Assembly (NCBI GenBank): GCA_019359765.1
Contig: JAHHGU010000018.1
Location: 1-64,000 of the forward strand
Source of the DNA: Aphanothece sp. CMT-3BRIN-NPC111
GTDB taxonomy: Bacteria; Cyanobacteriota; Cyanobacteriia; Cyanobacteriales; JAHHGU01
DNA: 64,000 bases
Reading direction: 5' to 3'
This document shows, piece by piece, positions 45,597-54,180 of this stretch (its first letter is position 1; each line of letters opens with the position of its first letter). The notes beneath the pieces are model-generated. The model was not told where the DNA came from, did no database searches, and was given only the letters and a program-made list of their open reading frames with translations. Position numbers and translations under genes: made by a program.

Positions 45597-46742
45597 ATGC
45601 ATATCGCCTGGCTGGGAAAAAAATCGCCCTTTTGTGGTAATGTCACGTATAGTCGAGAAGTAACCAATGCGTTGCTAGAGCGGGGTCATCAGGTTAGCTT
45701 CCTACATTTTGCCCAAGAAGAAACCGACCCAAGCAACTGGCCGGACTTTCAGGAAGTTCCTCTACCCTTCCTCTACACTTCTCAGGTTTACACTATTCCT
45801 ACCCTCAAAGCCAGTAAGGTTTTGACGCACTCGCTGCGGGAGAAGAAGCCAGATATAGTACACGCCTCGCTGACTTTATCTACTCTAGACTTCCTGCTGC
45901 CGGAAATTTGCCAAGAACTAAATTTGCCCTTAATTGCCACTTTCCACACCCCCTTTGATGGCAAGCGGCGCAATCTCAAATCAGGAACTCAACTTCTGGC
46001 TTACCAGCTGTATGCGCCTTTCCTGGCAAACTACAACGGGGTGATTATCTTTTCTGAAGTTCAGCGCGAATTACTCAGCCGTCTTGGTGTGCCGCCGTCT
46101 AATATCACTGTGATTCCTAACGGCGTGGACGCGAATAAATATTCTCCTGGTTATTCTAATATAAAGGCGAAATTCAACGCCAAGCGCCTGTTTGTTTACC
46201 AAGGACGCATCGCCACAGAAAAGAACGTAGAGGCCCTGCTGCGGGCTTGGAAGCAGTCAGACATGGGGGATGAGTGCAAGTTACTCATCGTAGGCGATGG
46301 TCCCTTGAAGTCGTCTTTAGAGCCGCTTTATGGGTCAGAATACAATATTATTTGGCTGGGAACTGTTGCCGATGAGCAGCAGCGGATTGAAATACTTCGC
46401 GGAGCAGATGCCTTTATTCTGCCTTCTCTGGTTGAGGGGCTGTCGCTATCTTTACTGGAAGCAATGGCTTGTGGTGTCGCTTGTATAGCAACTGATGCGG
46501 GTGCCGATGGTGAAGTGCTGGAGGACGGCGCTGGGGTAGTTATGAATACTCAGGGGGTGGTTGGGCAGTTGCGAACCCTGCTGCCGCTGTTTCGAGATCA
46601 GCCGGAGTTGGCAACTTTACTGGGGAAAAAAGGACGAGCTAGGGTTCTAGAGCGCTATACCCTCAGCAGCAACATCACCCAGATCGAAGAACTCTATACC
46701 CAGATTTTACAGCAGCGACGGGTGCCGCTTCGGTTTTACTAA
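45597..46742 (+). CDS. Group 4 glycosyltransferase
   Basis: A 381-residue GT-B glycosyltransferase. It has the N-terminal acceptor domain (HIAWLGKKSPFCG, HASLTLSTLDF, ATFHTPFDG) and a C-terminal nucleotide-sugar domain with IPNGVD, VYQGRIATEKNVEALL and the GT4 E-x7-E segment LPSLVEGLSLSLLEAMACG. Donor and acceptor are unknown; a glycolipid or polysaccharide role is likely. Tightly coupled to the upstream MFS gene. Confidence 0.9.
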   Translation: MHIAWLGKKSPFCGNVTYSREVTNALLERGHQVSFLHFAQEETDPSNWPDFQEVPLPFLYTSQVYTIPTLKASKVLTHSLREKKPDIVHASLTLSTLDFLLPEICQELNLPLIATFHTPFDGKRRNLKSGTQLLAYQLYAPFLANYNGVIIFSEVQRELLSRLGVPPSNITVIPNGVDANKYSPGYSNIKAKFNAKRLFVYQGRIATEKNVEALLRAWKQSDMGDECKLLIVGDGPLKSSLEPLYGSEYNIIWLGTVADEQQRIEILRGADAFILPSLVEGLSLSLLEAMACGVACIATDAGADGEVLEDGAGVVMNTQGVVGQLRTLLPLFRDQPELATLLGKKGRARVLERYTLSSNITQIEELYTQILQQRRVPLRFY

Positions 46743-47136
46743 TTTTGACACTCTTAAAAGTGATTGCGCGAAGCGTACGCCGCGTTAGCGCCTGCGTTGC
46801 CATTTCCGTCATTCGCAAATAGCCTCGTTGCCATAATAAAATATCCCGTTCATTAGCTAGATATACAGATGTGATAGCAAAACGCGATCGCATCTGTAAC
46901 AATATTTTCAAATTTTTAGCATCAAGTCTCGCCTGACTTTGATTGCCGGCTGGTGTGTGTAAACTTGTAAGTAGTCTGCTGTAGGAAAAGAGCGATCGCA
47001 TTTTCTCCCCTCATCTATTGTTGTCTAAAGATAGTTTTAATAAGTACAAACTATTTGCCTAGAGTCACAAATGAGGGAGAAAGATAACTACATCTGCAAC
47101 AACCTCCTCAGAAACAATCGTCCAGAGGGTGGTCGG
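46743..47136. other. Intergenic region before the sensor kinase
   Basis: The first half (46755-46830) resembles decayed dispersed repeat sequence (GCGCGAAGCGTACGCCGCGTTAGCGC). HIP1 octamers occur near 46884 and 46991. A minus-strand open frame (46675-47001) has no family match or ribosome site. The kinase promoter should lie near 47000-47070. Confidence 0.4.
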
Positions 47137-48561
47137 ATGGAGAGCAACCGCTTTCAGCAATGGAGCCGAGTAATATGGGGCACGCGATCGCGCTTTTTAG
47201 CCTGGTACGTAGTCTTGATGGCTGTCTCTGCCTTGGTTTCCATTCTCGCCATCCGTCAGGTTCTGTTTCTTCGCCTAGAAAAGCGAATTGAAAAGTCTCT
47301 AGCTCAGGAAGTAGAAGAGTTCCGCCAATTAGTTAGAGGACGGAACCCAACAACTGGTGAATTTTTTGGAGATGATGTCTCTTCGCTCTTTAAGGTATTT
47401 CTCAGCCGCAATATTCCCAACGACGATGAGTTTCTGCTAACGCTATTGGACGGAAAACTCTACAGCTCGAGTCCAAGTGCGCTGCCAAAATACCTGCAAG
47501 AGAATTCCGATTTAATCAAGCGCTGGGCTAAACTAACTCAGCCGAAGCGAGGCCAGACTGTTATTTTAGATGGAACTATCCTCTATTTGACTGAACCAGT
47601 TTTCATCGGAAAAAAAATGCGAGGGACATTTATAGTTGTTCACTCTACAGCTGGAGAGCGGAACGAGATCGATGAAGCTGTGATTGCCATAACTCAGGTG
47701 ACAATTGCTGTCCTCGCAGCCGCTTCAATATTAGCCTGGGTAGCTGCTGGACGGGTATTAGCTCCACTGTGGTTACTGACAGAAACGGCTCGTTCTATTA
47801 GGGAATCTGACTTGACTGGACGCCTTCCGGTTAAAGGCTCAGATGAAATTGCCGAGTTAAGCATCACGTTTAATCAGATGTTAGACCGTCTCCAGTCTGC
47901 ATTCGCCAGTCAACGAGACTTTATTAATGATGCCGGTCACGAACTGCGGACACCCCTTACCATTATTAGAGGTCATCTAGAACTGTTAGAGGATAACCCC
48001 CAAGAGCGCCAGGAAACTTTGGAAGTTGTCATGGATGAGTTAGACCGCATGAACCGCTTTGTCGATGACTTAATCCTACTGGCTAAGGCAGAACAACCGG
48101 ATTTTCTGGTGTTAAAAACCGTAGATATTAGTTCGCTCACCGAGGAACTCTACATCAAAGCAAAAGCTTTAGCCGATCGAGACTGGCGTTTGGAAAGCAA
48201 AGGAAAAGGTCTAATTGTGGCTGACCGCCAGCGAATTACTCAGGCGGTGATGAACTTGGCTCAGAATGCAACTCAGCACACAAAAATAGGGGATGTCATT
48301 GCCATCGGCTCTACTTTGAGTGCCCAGAAAGCTTGTTTTTGGGTACGAGACACAGGGGAAGGAATTTCTTTGGCTGACCAAGAGCGAATTTTCCAACGCT
48401 TTGCTCGTGGCACCAATAGTCGTCGTCGTTCTGATGGAGCAGGTTTGGGATTAGCCATTGTGCAAGCGATCGCCGAAGCTCACGGGGGTTCGGTCGAACT
48501 TCTCAGCCAACTGGGTGAAGGTTCGATTTTCACGCTTGTTATTCCCTTAGCACATTCATGA
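47137..48561 (+). CDS. Sensor histidine kinase
   Basis: A 474-residue membrane sensor. One transmembrane helix (FLAWYVVLMAVSALVSILAI) is followed by a periplasmic domain (about 45-185), a second helix, a HAMP linker (GRVLAPLWLLTETARSIRESDL), the H-box INDAGHELRTPL with the phosphoaccepting His, and an ATPase domain with N, D (RDTGEGI) and G (GAGLGLAIV) boxes. ATG 47137 is chosen because GAGGGTGG precedes it; 47071 would add 22 residues. The cognate regulator lies 346 bases downstream. The signal is unknown. Confidence 0.92.
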   Translation: MESNRFQQWSRVIWGTRSRFLAWYVVLMAVSALVSILAIRQVLFLRLEKRIEKSLAQEVEEFRQLVRGRNPTTGEFFGDDVSSLFKVFLSRNIPNDDEFLLTLLDGKLYSSSPSALPKYLQENSDLIKRWAKLTQPKRGQTVILDGTILYLTEPVFIGKKMRGTFIVVHSTAGERNEIDEAVIAITQVTIAVLAAASILAWVAAGRVLAPLWLLTETARSIRESDLTGRLPVKGSDEIAELSITFNQMLDRLQSAFASQRDFINDAGHELRTPLTIIRGHLELLEDNPQERQETLEVVMDELDRMNRFVDDLILLAKAEQPDFLVLKTVDISSLTEELYIKAKALADRDWRLESKGKGLIVADRQRITQAVMNLAQNATQHTKIGDVIAIGSTLSAQKACFWVRDTGEGISLADQERIFQRFARGTNSRRRSDGAGLGLAIVQAIAEAHGGSVELLSQLGEGSIFTLVIPLAHS

Positions 48562-48568
48562 TATTTTC

Positions 48569-48602
48569 TCCGACCAAATCAGTTGAGGTCGGGGCTTTTT
48601 AT
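48569..48602 (+). terminator. Terminator after the histidine kinase
   Basis: CCGACC and GGTCGG form a stem around 11 bases, followed by GGCTTTTTAT. It suggests that kinase and regulator are not a simple single transcript. Confidence 0.7.
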
Positions 48603-48681
48603 GCTTACAAATGATTCATCCTGCTTTCTTGCAGATTTATTGCATCCGGACAGAAATAATCCGTCAGTAAGGGTGTTAAGG

Positions 48682-48768
48682 GTTATACCATTGCTTTTTT
48701 GCACAGCTACAAATACTCCCTCTGCTCCTGAAAGCGGTATGTAGCGTATCAAAAGTGAAATGGTATTA
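48682..48768. repeat. MITE-like element bounded by inverted repeats
   Basis: TTATACCATTGCTTTTTTG and CAAAAGTGAAATGGTATTA are imperfect inverted repeats enclosing about 49 bases without a gene. It separates the kinase and its regulator. Confidence 0.45.
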
Positions 48769-48907
48769 GGTGTCGGGTTGTTGGGGGGGAAGGCACTCTT
48801 AGTTCCTAAAATCTGTCTACTCCTTAAGCTTGCAAAACTCAACCTTAACCTTCATTTGTTATGGGTTGTTAGTTATACGTGGTTAATTTTAATCTTCACA
48901 TCCTCAG

Positions 48908-49576
48908 ATGAACCGGATTTTGATTGCAGAAGACGAACCTCGCATCGTTACCTTTTTAGAAAAGGGTTTACGAGCTAATGGGTTTACCACCACAGTGGCA
49001 AAAGACGGTCATGAGGCTATTCTCATGGCTAACAGTGAAGATTTTGACTTGCTGATCCTAGATCTTGGTCTTCCTGGCAAAGATGGCTGGATAGTACTTG
49101 AAGAGTTGCGAGGTCAAGGGGAACAGTTGCCCATTATTATCCTTACAGCTCGTGATGAGGTGCGGGACAAAGTGGCTGGATTGGAGGGAGGCGCTGACGA
49201 CTACGTGACCAAACCCTTTCGTTTTGAAGAATTACTAGCGCGGGTGCGGTTGCGGTTGCGCGACAATCGCTTGCCCAAAGGTAAAGAGGAAATGGTGCTG
49301 AGTGCAAGCAACATTATCCTGAACTTGCGGACTCGTCAAGTGCAAGTCGGCGATCGCCTGATTGAGTTATCAGCCAGAGAGTTCATCTTAACAGAAACAT
49401 TTCTCCGCCACCCAGGACAAGTGATGAGTCGAGAGCAGCTGCTCAGTCATGTCTGGGGCTATGATTATGACCCAGGTTCCAATATTGTTGATGTTTATAT
49501 AGGATACCTACGCAAAAAGCTAGGCGGCAATAAGTTCGAGACAGTCAGAGGTATAGGCTATCGGTTACGAACATGA
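48908..49576 (+). CDS. OmpR-family response regulator
   Basis: A 222-residue two-domain regulator. The receiver (1-115) has acidic residues E8-D9-E10, the phosphorylated D52 (LILDLGLPGKDGW), T80 and K102 (YVTKPF). The C-terminal winged helix (about 130-222) has the OmpR transcription loop and GSNIVDVYIGYLRKKL. It is likely the partner of the kinase upstream. A palindrome and secreted-protein gene immediately downstream may be its target. Confidence 0.93.
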   Translation: MNRILIAEDEPRIVTFLEKGLRANGFTTTVAKDGHEAILMANSEDFDLLILDLGLPGKDGWIVLEELRGQGEQLPIIILTARDEVRDKVAGLEGGADDYVTKPFRFEELLARVRLRLRDNRLPKGKEEMVLSASNIILNLRTRQVQVGDRLIELSAREFILTETFLRHPGQVMSREQLLSHVWGYDYDPGSNIVDVYIGYLRKKLGGNKFETVRGIGYRLRT

Positions 49577-49794
49577 GATTTTTAAGCCCCCGACTATGGA
49601 TGAATCCTCTCCGGAAAGCGAGTGTTAGTTGTTAGTCGGCGTGTTGTTAGTTGTATTTTCTATGCTCCTACTGTACAGGTGGCGGCGAATAATCCCCCCA
49701 AACGGTCCGTGGTCGGGGCGGCATTGAGCCACCCCCTTCGGTAAAGGTTTATACGTGGTTTTGAAAAGTGCTCGCCAACCTCTGTAACTATAAC

Positions 49795-49831
49795 TGTATG
49801 TTTGCTAAAAGCTGACTGAAGGATTGCTATA
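49795..49831. repeat. Dispersed repeat, copy 2
   Basis: TGTATGTTTGCTAAAAGC through GGATTGCTATA, closely matching 4117-4166 but without that copy's internal duplication. Confidence 0.6.
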
Positions 49832-49862
49832 CCTACACTGATCTCAGGTCATTTAGCTTTAC

Positions 49863-49878
49863 ATGAGAGTTTTCTCAT
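49863..49878. promoter_or_regulatory. Putative operator palindrome upstream of the secreted repeat protein
   Basis: ATGAGA-GTTT-TCTCAT, a perfect 6+4+6 palindrome about 90 bases before the start codon, flanked by two CTTTA repeats. The adjacent OmpR-type regulator is the obvious candidate binder; that is inference. Confidence 0.35.
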
Positions 49879-49968
49879 AGAAACTTTAATTCAGTTTCAT
49901 GTAGGTGCACCAATATATGAAATGTAGGGAAACTTAGACATCCACAAAACTCAGGTGGTATTTGAATC

Positions 49969-50532
49969 ATGAAAAATATTCATGTTCTCGCAGTAACTGC
50001 TCTGACCTCGCTCAGCATGCTGGCAGGAACATCTATTGTTCGGGCTGAAGAAACCACTTGCCAGGGGACTCTAGGTGCTGTAACTGTTGATAACATTAGA
50101 GTTCCTGCTAGCAAGACCTGCAATTTGAACGGCACAAAGGTAAAGGGTACCGTGAAGGTTGAGTCCAACGCCACACTGAGGGCGGCTAACGTGAGTGTAG
50201 TCGGCAATATCCAGGCTGAGAATGCGGCATCTGTCTCCGTTAGCTCAGGTTCAATTGTAGGAGGCAGCATCCAGATCAAGCAAGGCGGTACCGCTAGCGT
50301 TGCTAGTTCCAAGATCAACGGGGACTTGCAGTTTGACGCCAACAGCGGTCGTTTAGTCGCAAATCTTAACCAGATAGGTGGCAGCCTACAGGCATTTCAG
50401 AACACTGGAGGGTTGTCTATTACAAACAATAGAATTGATGGGAATTTGCAGTGCAAAGAGAACCGTCCTCAACCTACTGGAGGCGGTAATATTGTCCAAG
50501 GAAATAAGGAAGACCAGTGTTCCAGGCTCTAA
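49969..50532 (+). CDS. Secreted right-handed-repeat protein of unknown function
   Basis: A 187-residue exported protein. The signal peptide ends at IVRA-EE (residues 25-28). The mature part is a run of short beta-repeats of about 16-20 residues (GTVKVESNATLRAANVSVVG, GNIQAENAASVSVSSGSIVG, GSIQIKQGGTASVASSKING, GDLQFDANSGRLVANLNQIG), suggesting a small beta-solenoid similar in style to bactofilin-like or polymer-forming proteins. Two Cys pairs could make disulfides. It lies downstream of a two-component pair and may be controlled by it. Confidence 0.75.
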   Translation: MKNIHVLAVTALTSLSMLAGTSIVRAEETTCQGTLGAVTVDNIRVPASKTCNLNGTKVKGTVKVESNATLRAANVSVVGNIQAENAASVSVSSGSIVGGSIQIKQGGTASVASSKINGDLQFDANSGRLVANLNQIGGSLQAFQNTGGLSITNNRIDGNLQCKENRPQPTGGGNIVQGNKEDQCSRL

Positions 50533-50616
50533 GGACGTTTGCATAACATGGAAGCATCAGCAGTGGTAAGCTCCTCAGTTTTGTGAACAGTGCTAGTTGA
50601 CACCATGTTATCTCTC

Positions 50617-50645
50617 GGATGGCTTTAGAGCTATAAAGGCCATCC
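50617..50645. terminator. Hairpin between convergent genes
   Basis: GGATGGCTTTA pairs with TAAAGGCCATCC (one bulge). It overlaps the last codons of the metalloprotease gene. No T-run, so a weak candidate. Confidence 0.35.
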
Positions 50646-51419
50646 AAGTCTCGTCGGCTGCTGATAAACTCGCTTAAGCGTATTGATGTCTCTGGGGGAA
50701 ATAGGGGGCGGATTACGCACCTGGGAAAAGTACAAAGCGTCTGTTTCTAAGGGACTATGCCCCCAGATACCCAGAGCATGACCAAGTTCGTGACGCCCAG
50801 CTGCCTTAATATATTCCTTTGACAAATCGGGACTCAGTAGAATGTTACACCTGTGGTACAAAACTGCTGGGGTGCCTGCGGCTTGTCGAATGTAAAACTC
50901 GTAGTGGGTTTCGGCTGAGCGGGCGGGGGGTAGCTGCAATTCGCCAGTGTCGCGCTTAAAAGAAGGTCGTAAGGGAGGGCGCGATCGCAAAATCGCAATA
51001 TCTGCATTTTCCCGTTGCTCCACTACCACCAGAGGTAAATAAACGCTCCATTCCTGCACGGGTTGCAATACTGCCTCAACCCATTGCTGGAAACGACGGG
51101 AACTGGCGGATGTTCCGGCTGCGTTTAATGGTCGCTCCACATAAACCTTTAGGGGAAACTCTGACCAGACCAGATAGCCGAGATTGGTCGGCTTTACTTG
51201 GGAGAAATAATCACCCCTGCCTGTAGAGTCTTGCCATTGCTCTAGCGTGCGGGGCAGAGGGTGAGCTTGTAGGGGTGGTAACCCAGATAAGTTTTCTAAC
51301 TCCGCTGTTGAGAACTGAACATTAATAAAAATACTCAGTAAGCCTGTGCAGATAGCTAGCACCAGTGCTACCAGTAGCCGCCTGCGCCGTAATATTAGCT
51401 TGAGCAACATGAAGAGCAA
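50631..51419 (-). CDS. Membrane-anchored zinc metalloprotease, metzincin-like
   Basis: A 262-residue protein with a basic N-terminus and one signal-anchor helix (about 14-33); the rest should be outside the cytosol. The zinc motif is H210-E-L-G-H214-A-L-G-I-W-G-H221. This is HExxHxxGxxxH, one residue longer than the matrixin HExxHxxGxxH. The same spacing is found, as I recall, in predicted Zn-dependent proteases of cyanobacteria. Substrate unknown. Convergent with the secreted repeat protein gene. Confidence 0.82.
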   Translation of the reverse strand: MLFMLLKLILRRRRLLVALVLAICTGLLSIFINVQFSTAELENLSGLPPLQAHPLPRTLEQWQDSTGRGDYFSQVKPTNLGYLVWSEFPLKVYVERPLNAAGTSASSRRFQQWVEAVLQPVQEWSVYLPLVVVEQRENADIAILRSRPPLRPSFKRDTGELQLPPARSAETHYEFYIRQAAGTPAVLYHRCNILLSPDLSKEYIKAAGRHELGHALGIWGHSPLETDALYFSQVRNPPPISPRDINTLKRVYQQPTRLGWPL

Positions 51420-51702
51420 GCAGATAACGTCATGTCGCTGCGCTCCAATTCGTAATTCGTAATTAATACCCCATAAATAAATTTAGGGGCTTGGACATTG
51501 ATGCTACGCATTTATGGCTTTTCCATAAAATTTAGGGGCTTGAAACCGGGAATTACGAATTATTTTGGTCAAAGTAATTCGTAATTAGTACTTACAATCA
51601 GTGGGGGCTTGTACCCTCTTTAATTACGAATTACGAATTACGAGTTAATAATTATTTTATCACCTCTTTTTCAGTCGAGGCATCTTTTTCAAGTCATAAA
51701 TA
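51420..51702. other. Intergenic region with AATTACG-type heptamer repeats
   Basis: Degenerate heptamers (ATTCGTAATTCGTAATT near 51448, ATTACGAATTACGAATTACGA near 51622) and two copies of AAATTTAGGGGCTTG (near 51480 and 51530). No gene is seen. Confidence 0.5.
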
Positions 51703-51829
51703 GTTCTTAGAACCTATCCGAAAAGCCAATTTGAGGAGTTTTAAACCGCAGATATAGCGGGCAGCGCTTGCCGCAGGCTAAGCAGATATCTAGGCGACTA
51801 AAACTATTTTGCGGATAGGCTCTTAGAAC
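51703..51829. mobile_element. MITE-like element abutting secG
   Basis: A 127-base segment bounded by 18-base imperfect inverted repeats: GTTCTTAGAACCTATCCG and CGGATAGGCTCTTAGAAC. Its left portion (CCTATCCGAAAAG ... ACCGCAGAT) matches the reverse complement of 19287-19335. Its right end shares one base with the secG stop codon. No open frame inside. Confidence 0.55.
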
Positions 51830-52062
51830 TATCGGGCTAACCAACCGGCACTCAAAATCACACTTAAGCCCAGAAAAATGACGCTGAGTATCCAGGTAAC
51901 ACGGTTGAGTGCCGTTTCTGCGCTCTTAGTGCTAGTAAAGAGCTGGGCTTGGCCACCTATGCCCCCAATGCCGTCCCCCTTGGGACTATGCAGCAACACT
52001 AAAACAATTAAACCTACGGCAGAAACTGCCCAGATAGTTTGAATGATGTTAATTACGCTCAT
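51829..52062 (-). CDS. secG: Protein translocase subunit SecG
   Basis: A 77-residue protein with two membrane helices (IIQTIWAVSAVGLIVLVLL and TWILSVIFLGLSVILSAGWL) and the SecG loop LHSPKGDGIGGIGGQAQLF. It assists SecYE in export. It follows gpmI on the same strand with a 72-base gap containing TTAGTAG-type repeats. Confidence 0.93.
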   Translation of the reverse strand: MSVINIIQTIWAVSAVGLIVLVLLHSPKGDGIGGIGGQAQLFTSTKSAETALNRVTWILSVIFLGLSVILSAGWLAR

Positions 52063-52134
52063 GGTTAGTAGTTTAGTAGTTGGTTGTTAGTAGTTAGTAG
52101 TTAGTGGCTAATAACTACTAACTACTAACACGCA

Positions 52135-53733
52135 TCACAAAGAAACTCGCACTGGCGTCCGATTAGCTCGGACTTCAAACTCAATCGGGAGCACCATTGA
52201 GCGACCTGTCATTTCTGGTGGTTGGGGCAGTTTTAAGATTTCTAGAATCGTCGGTGCAATATCTGATAGACGACCATCAGTTCTTAAAGCCACTTCCGTA
52301 CCATATCCAGGGATTTTTAATCCCTCCCCTTCAACCAGGATAAATGGTACGGGATTAGTTGTGTGAGCTGTCCAAGGGTTGCCGTCCTCATCAAACATAC
52401 ATTCAGCGTTGCCGTGGTCAGCTATGATGATCGCCGTTCCGCCAGCTTTGTTGATGCTCAAAAGCAGCCTTCCCAGACACCGATCTACGGTTTCCAGCGC
52501 TTGAATGGTGGGTTCCATCTTACCTGTGTGTCCTACCATGTCTGGGTTGGCGTAGTTGATGACGAGTAGGGAGTAAATGCTTTTTTCAATAGCTGCGATC
52601 GCTACATCTGTGAGTGGTTCTGCCGACATCGCCGGTGCTCGGTCGTAAGTCGCCACCATTGGACTTTGCACCAGTTCCCGGTCTTCTCCTGGAAAAGGCT
52701 GCTCAAGGCCACCGTTGAAGAAATAAGTTACGTGGGCGTATTTTTCTGTCTCAGATGTGCGAAACTGGCGCAGGTCGTGCTTGGCAATCACTTCTCCCAG
52801 AAGGTTACTCAAGTTCTGAGGTTCAAAAGCCACTAACACCGGCAAGCTAGGTTCGTACTGAGTAAATGTTACAAACGTAAGGGGCTGAATCTGCTGCCGT
52901 TCAAAGCCGTTAAAGTTGGAAGCAACAAAAGCACTGCTCAGTTGTCTTGCCCGGTCGGGACGGAAGTTAAAGAAGATTACTCCATCCTCTGGTTCCACAG
53001 CCCCCGGAGCAATGCGTGTCGGGAGGATAAACTCGTCTGTCACTCCTTGTGCATAGGAAGCCAGCATGAATTCTACAGGGGAATGACCATTCCCTAAACC
53101 ATCCTGGGCGATCGCATCGTAGGCAAGTTTGACACGATCCCACTTGTGGTCTCGATCCATAGCGTAGTAGCGACCACTGATGGTGACAATGCGCCCCACG
53201 TTAATCAAGTCGATGTGGTCTTGAATTTTCTGAATTGCCTCGACACCCTCTTTGGGAGATGTATCGCGACCATCTGTGATGGCGTGGATACAAACCTCTG
53301 GAACTTCTTGCGCTTTGGCTAAATCCAGCAAACCGAGTAAATGATCGAGATGGGAATGTACCCCGCCTTCAGAGCAAAGTCCGACCAAATGCAGCTTTCC
53401 TCCCCGAATCCGGACATCCTGACACGCTTGCACCAGAGCTACGTTACTCAGTATGGAACCATCTTCCACTGCGTCTGAGATGCGAACTAATTCTTGCGGT
53501 ACAACCCGCCCAGAACCAATATTGAGGTGTCCCACTTCCGAGTTCCCCATTTGACCTTCTGGTAGCCCCACTGCTTTACCAGAGGTGAGGAGCAGGGTGT
53601 GAGGATAAGCTGCCCAAAGACTATCCATCACGGGGGTGTTGGCAGCGGCAATGGCGTTGCCTTCAGTTTCTTCGCGGTAGCCCCAGCCGTCTAAGATGAC
53701 TAGCACCACGGGAGAGACAGGTGCTTGCGCCAT
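52135..53733 (-). CDS. gpmI: 2,3-bisphosphoglycerate-independent phosphoglycerate mutase
   Basis: It interconverts 3- and 2-phosphoglycerate in glycolysis with two manganese ions. The 532-residue protein shows VVLVILDGWGYRE, the phosphoserine segment GQMGNSEVGHLNIGSGR, ITDGRDTSPKEG, RYYAMDRDHKWDR, FFNFRPDRARQLS and NYANPDMVGHTG, with the metal-site end IIADHGNAE. Complete. It lies upstream of secG, probably in the same operon. Confidence 0.96.
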   Translation of the reverse strand: MAQAPVSPVVLVILDGWGYREETEGNAIAAANTPVMDSLWAAYPHTLLLTSGKAVGLPEGQMGNSEVGHLNIGSGRVVPQELVRISDAVEDGSILSNVALVQACQDVRIRGGKLHLVGLCSEGGVHSHLDHLLGLLDLAKAQEVPEVCIHAITDGRDTSPKEGVEAIQKIQDHIDLINVGRIVTISGRYYAMDRDHKWDRVKLAYDAIAQDGLGNGHSPVEFMLASYAQGVTDEFILPTRIAPGAVEPEDGVIFFNFRPDRARQLSSAFVASNFNGFERQQIQPLTFVTFTQYEPSLPVLVAFEPQNLSNLLGEVIAKHDLRQFRTSETEKYAHVTYFFNGGLEQPFPGEDRELVQSPMVATYDRAPAMSAEPLTDVAIAAIEKSIYSLLVINYANPDMVGHTGKMEPTIQALETVDRCLGRLLLSINKAGGTAIIIADHGNAECMFDEDGNPWTAHTTNPVPFILVEGEGLKIPGYGTEVALRTDGRLSDIAPTILEILKLPQPPEMTGRSMVLPIEFEVRANRTPVRVSL

Positions 53734-54180
53734 AGTATTGCCCTTTCTTTCAGTGATTTAACGAAATAATAGCACTGAGATTAGCAATTTTCTGTTTATT
53801 TTTACCGATTTATTCTGTTCATGACGTTTTCGGGAGGTGGGGTTTGTTTTGAGGATGGCGAGCGCGATCGCACTCCTACTGCTATTTGTTATTTCCATCC
53901 CTAATAGGGATTAGTACATAGCTTGCCCAGTCCCGCTAGTCAAAGCCCTACGGGCTATTATATATATCCTATCGCAGAGGTCAATCTATTTTGGATTAAA
54001 GAATTTACCTCGCCCTGCATAGTAGAGACGCCCTGCCAGGGCATCTCTACTTGAACCAAATTTCACGTCCTCAATCGTTAATCAAAAATCGGTAATCCTA
54101 CGGCTAAAAGTCGTGCTCAAGCCCCAAATCTCAACTTGGTCGAGCCCTAAAACAGCTGTTAGCACCGTATTAGGCAGGGC
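53734..54180. other. Intergenic region with palindromic repeat
   Basis: The palindrome at 54022-54050 (GTAGAGACGCCCTG / CAGGGCATCTCTAC) resembles a dispersed GTAGAGACG...CGTCTCTAC repeat I recall from several cyanobacteria. No gene is supported; a HIP1 octamer lies near 53863. Confidence 0.5.

Larger units (their letters stand above)
49577..49968. other. Intergenic region with dispersed repeat and putative operator
   Basis: It contains repeat copy 2 (49795-49831), a 6+4+6 palindrome (49863-49878), and two CTTTA direct repeats 27 bases apart (49857 and 49884). The ATATAT stretch near 49913 could be the -10 of the secreted-protein gene. No gene is present. Confidence 0.45.

Noticed and set aside
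46675..47001. 108-residue minus-strand open frame between the glycosyltransferase and the kinase
   Set aside because: It overlaps the end of the glycosyltransferase gene, has no ribosome site and reads like translated repeat DNA.
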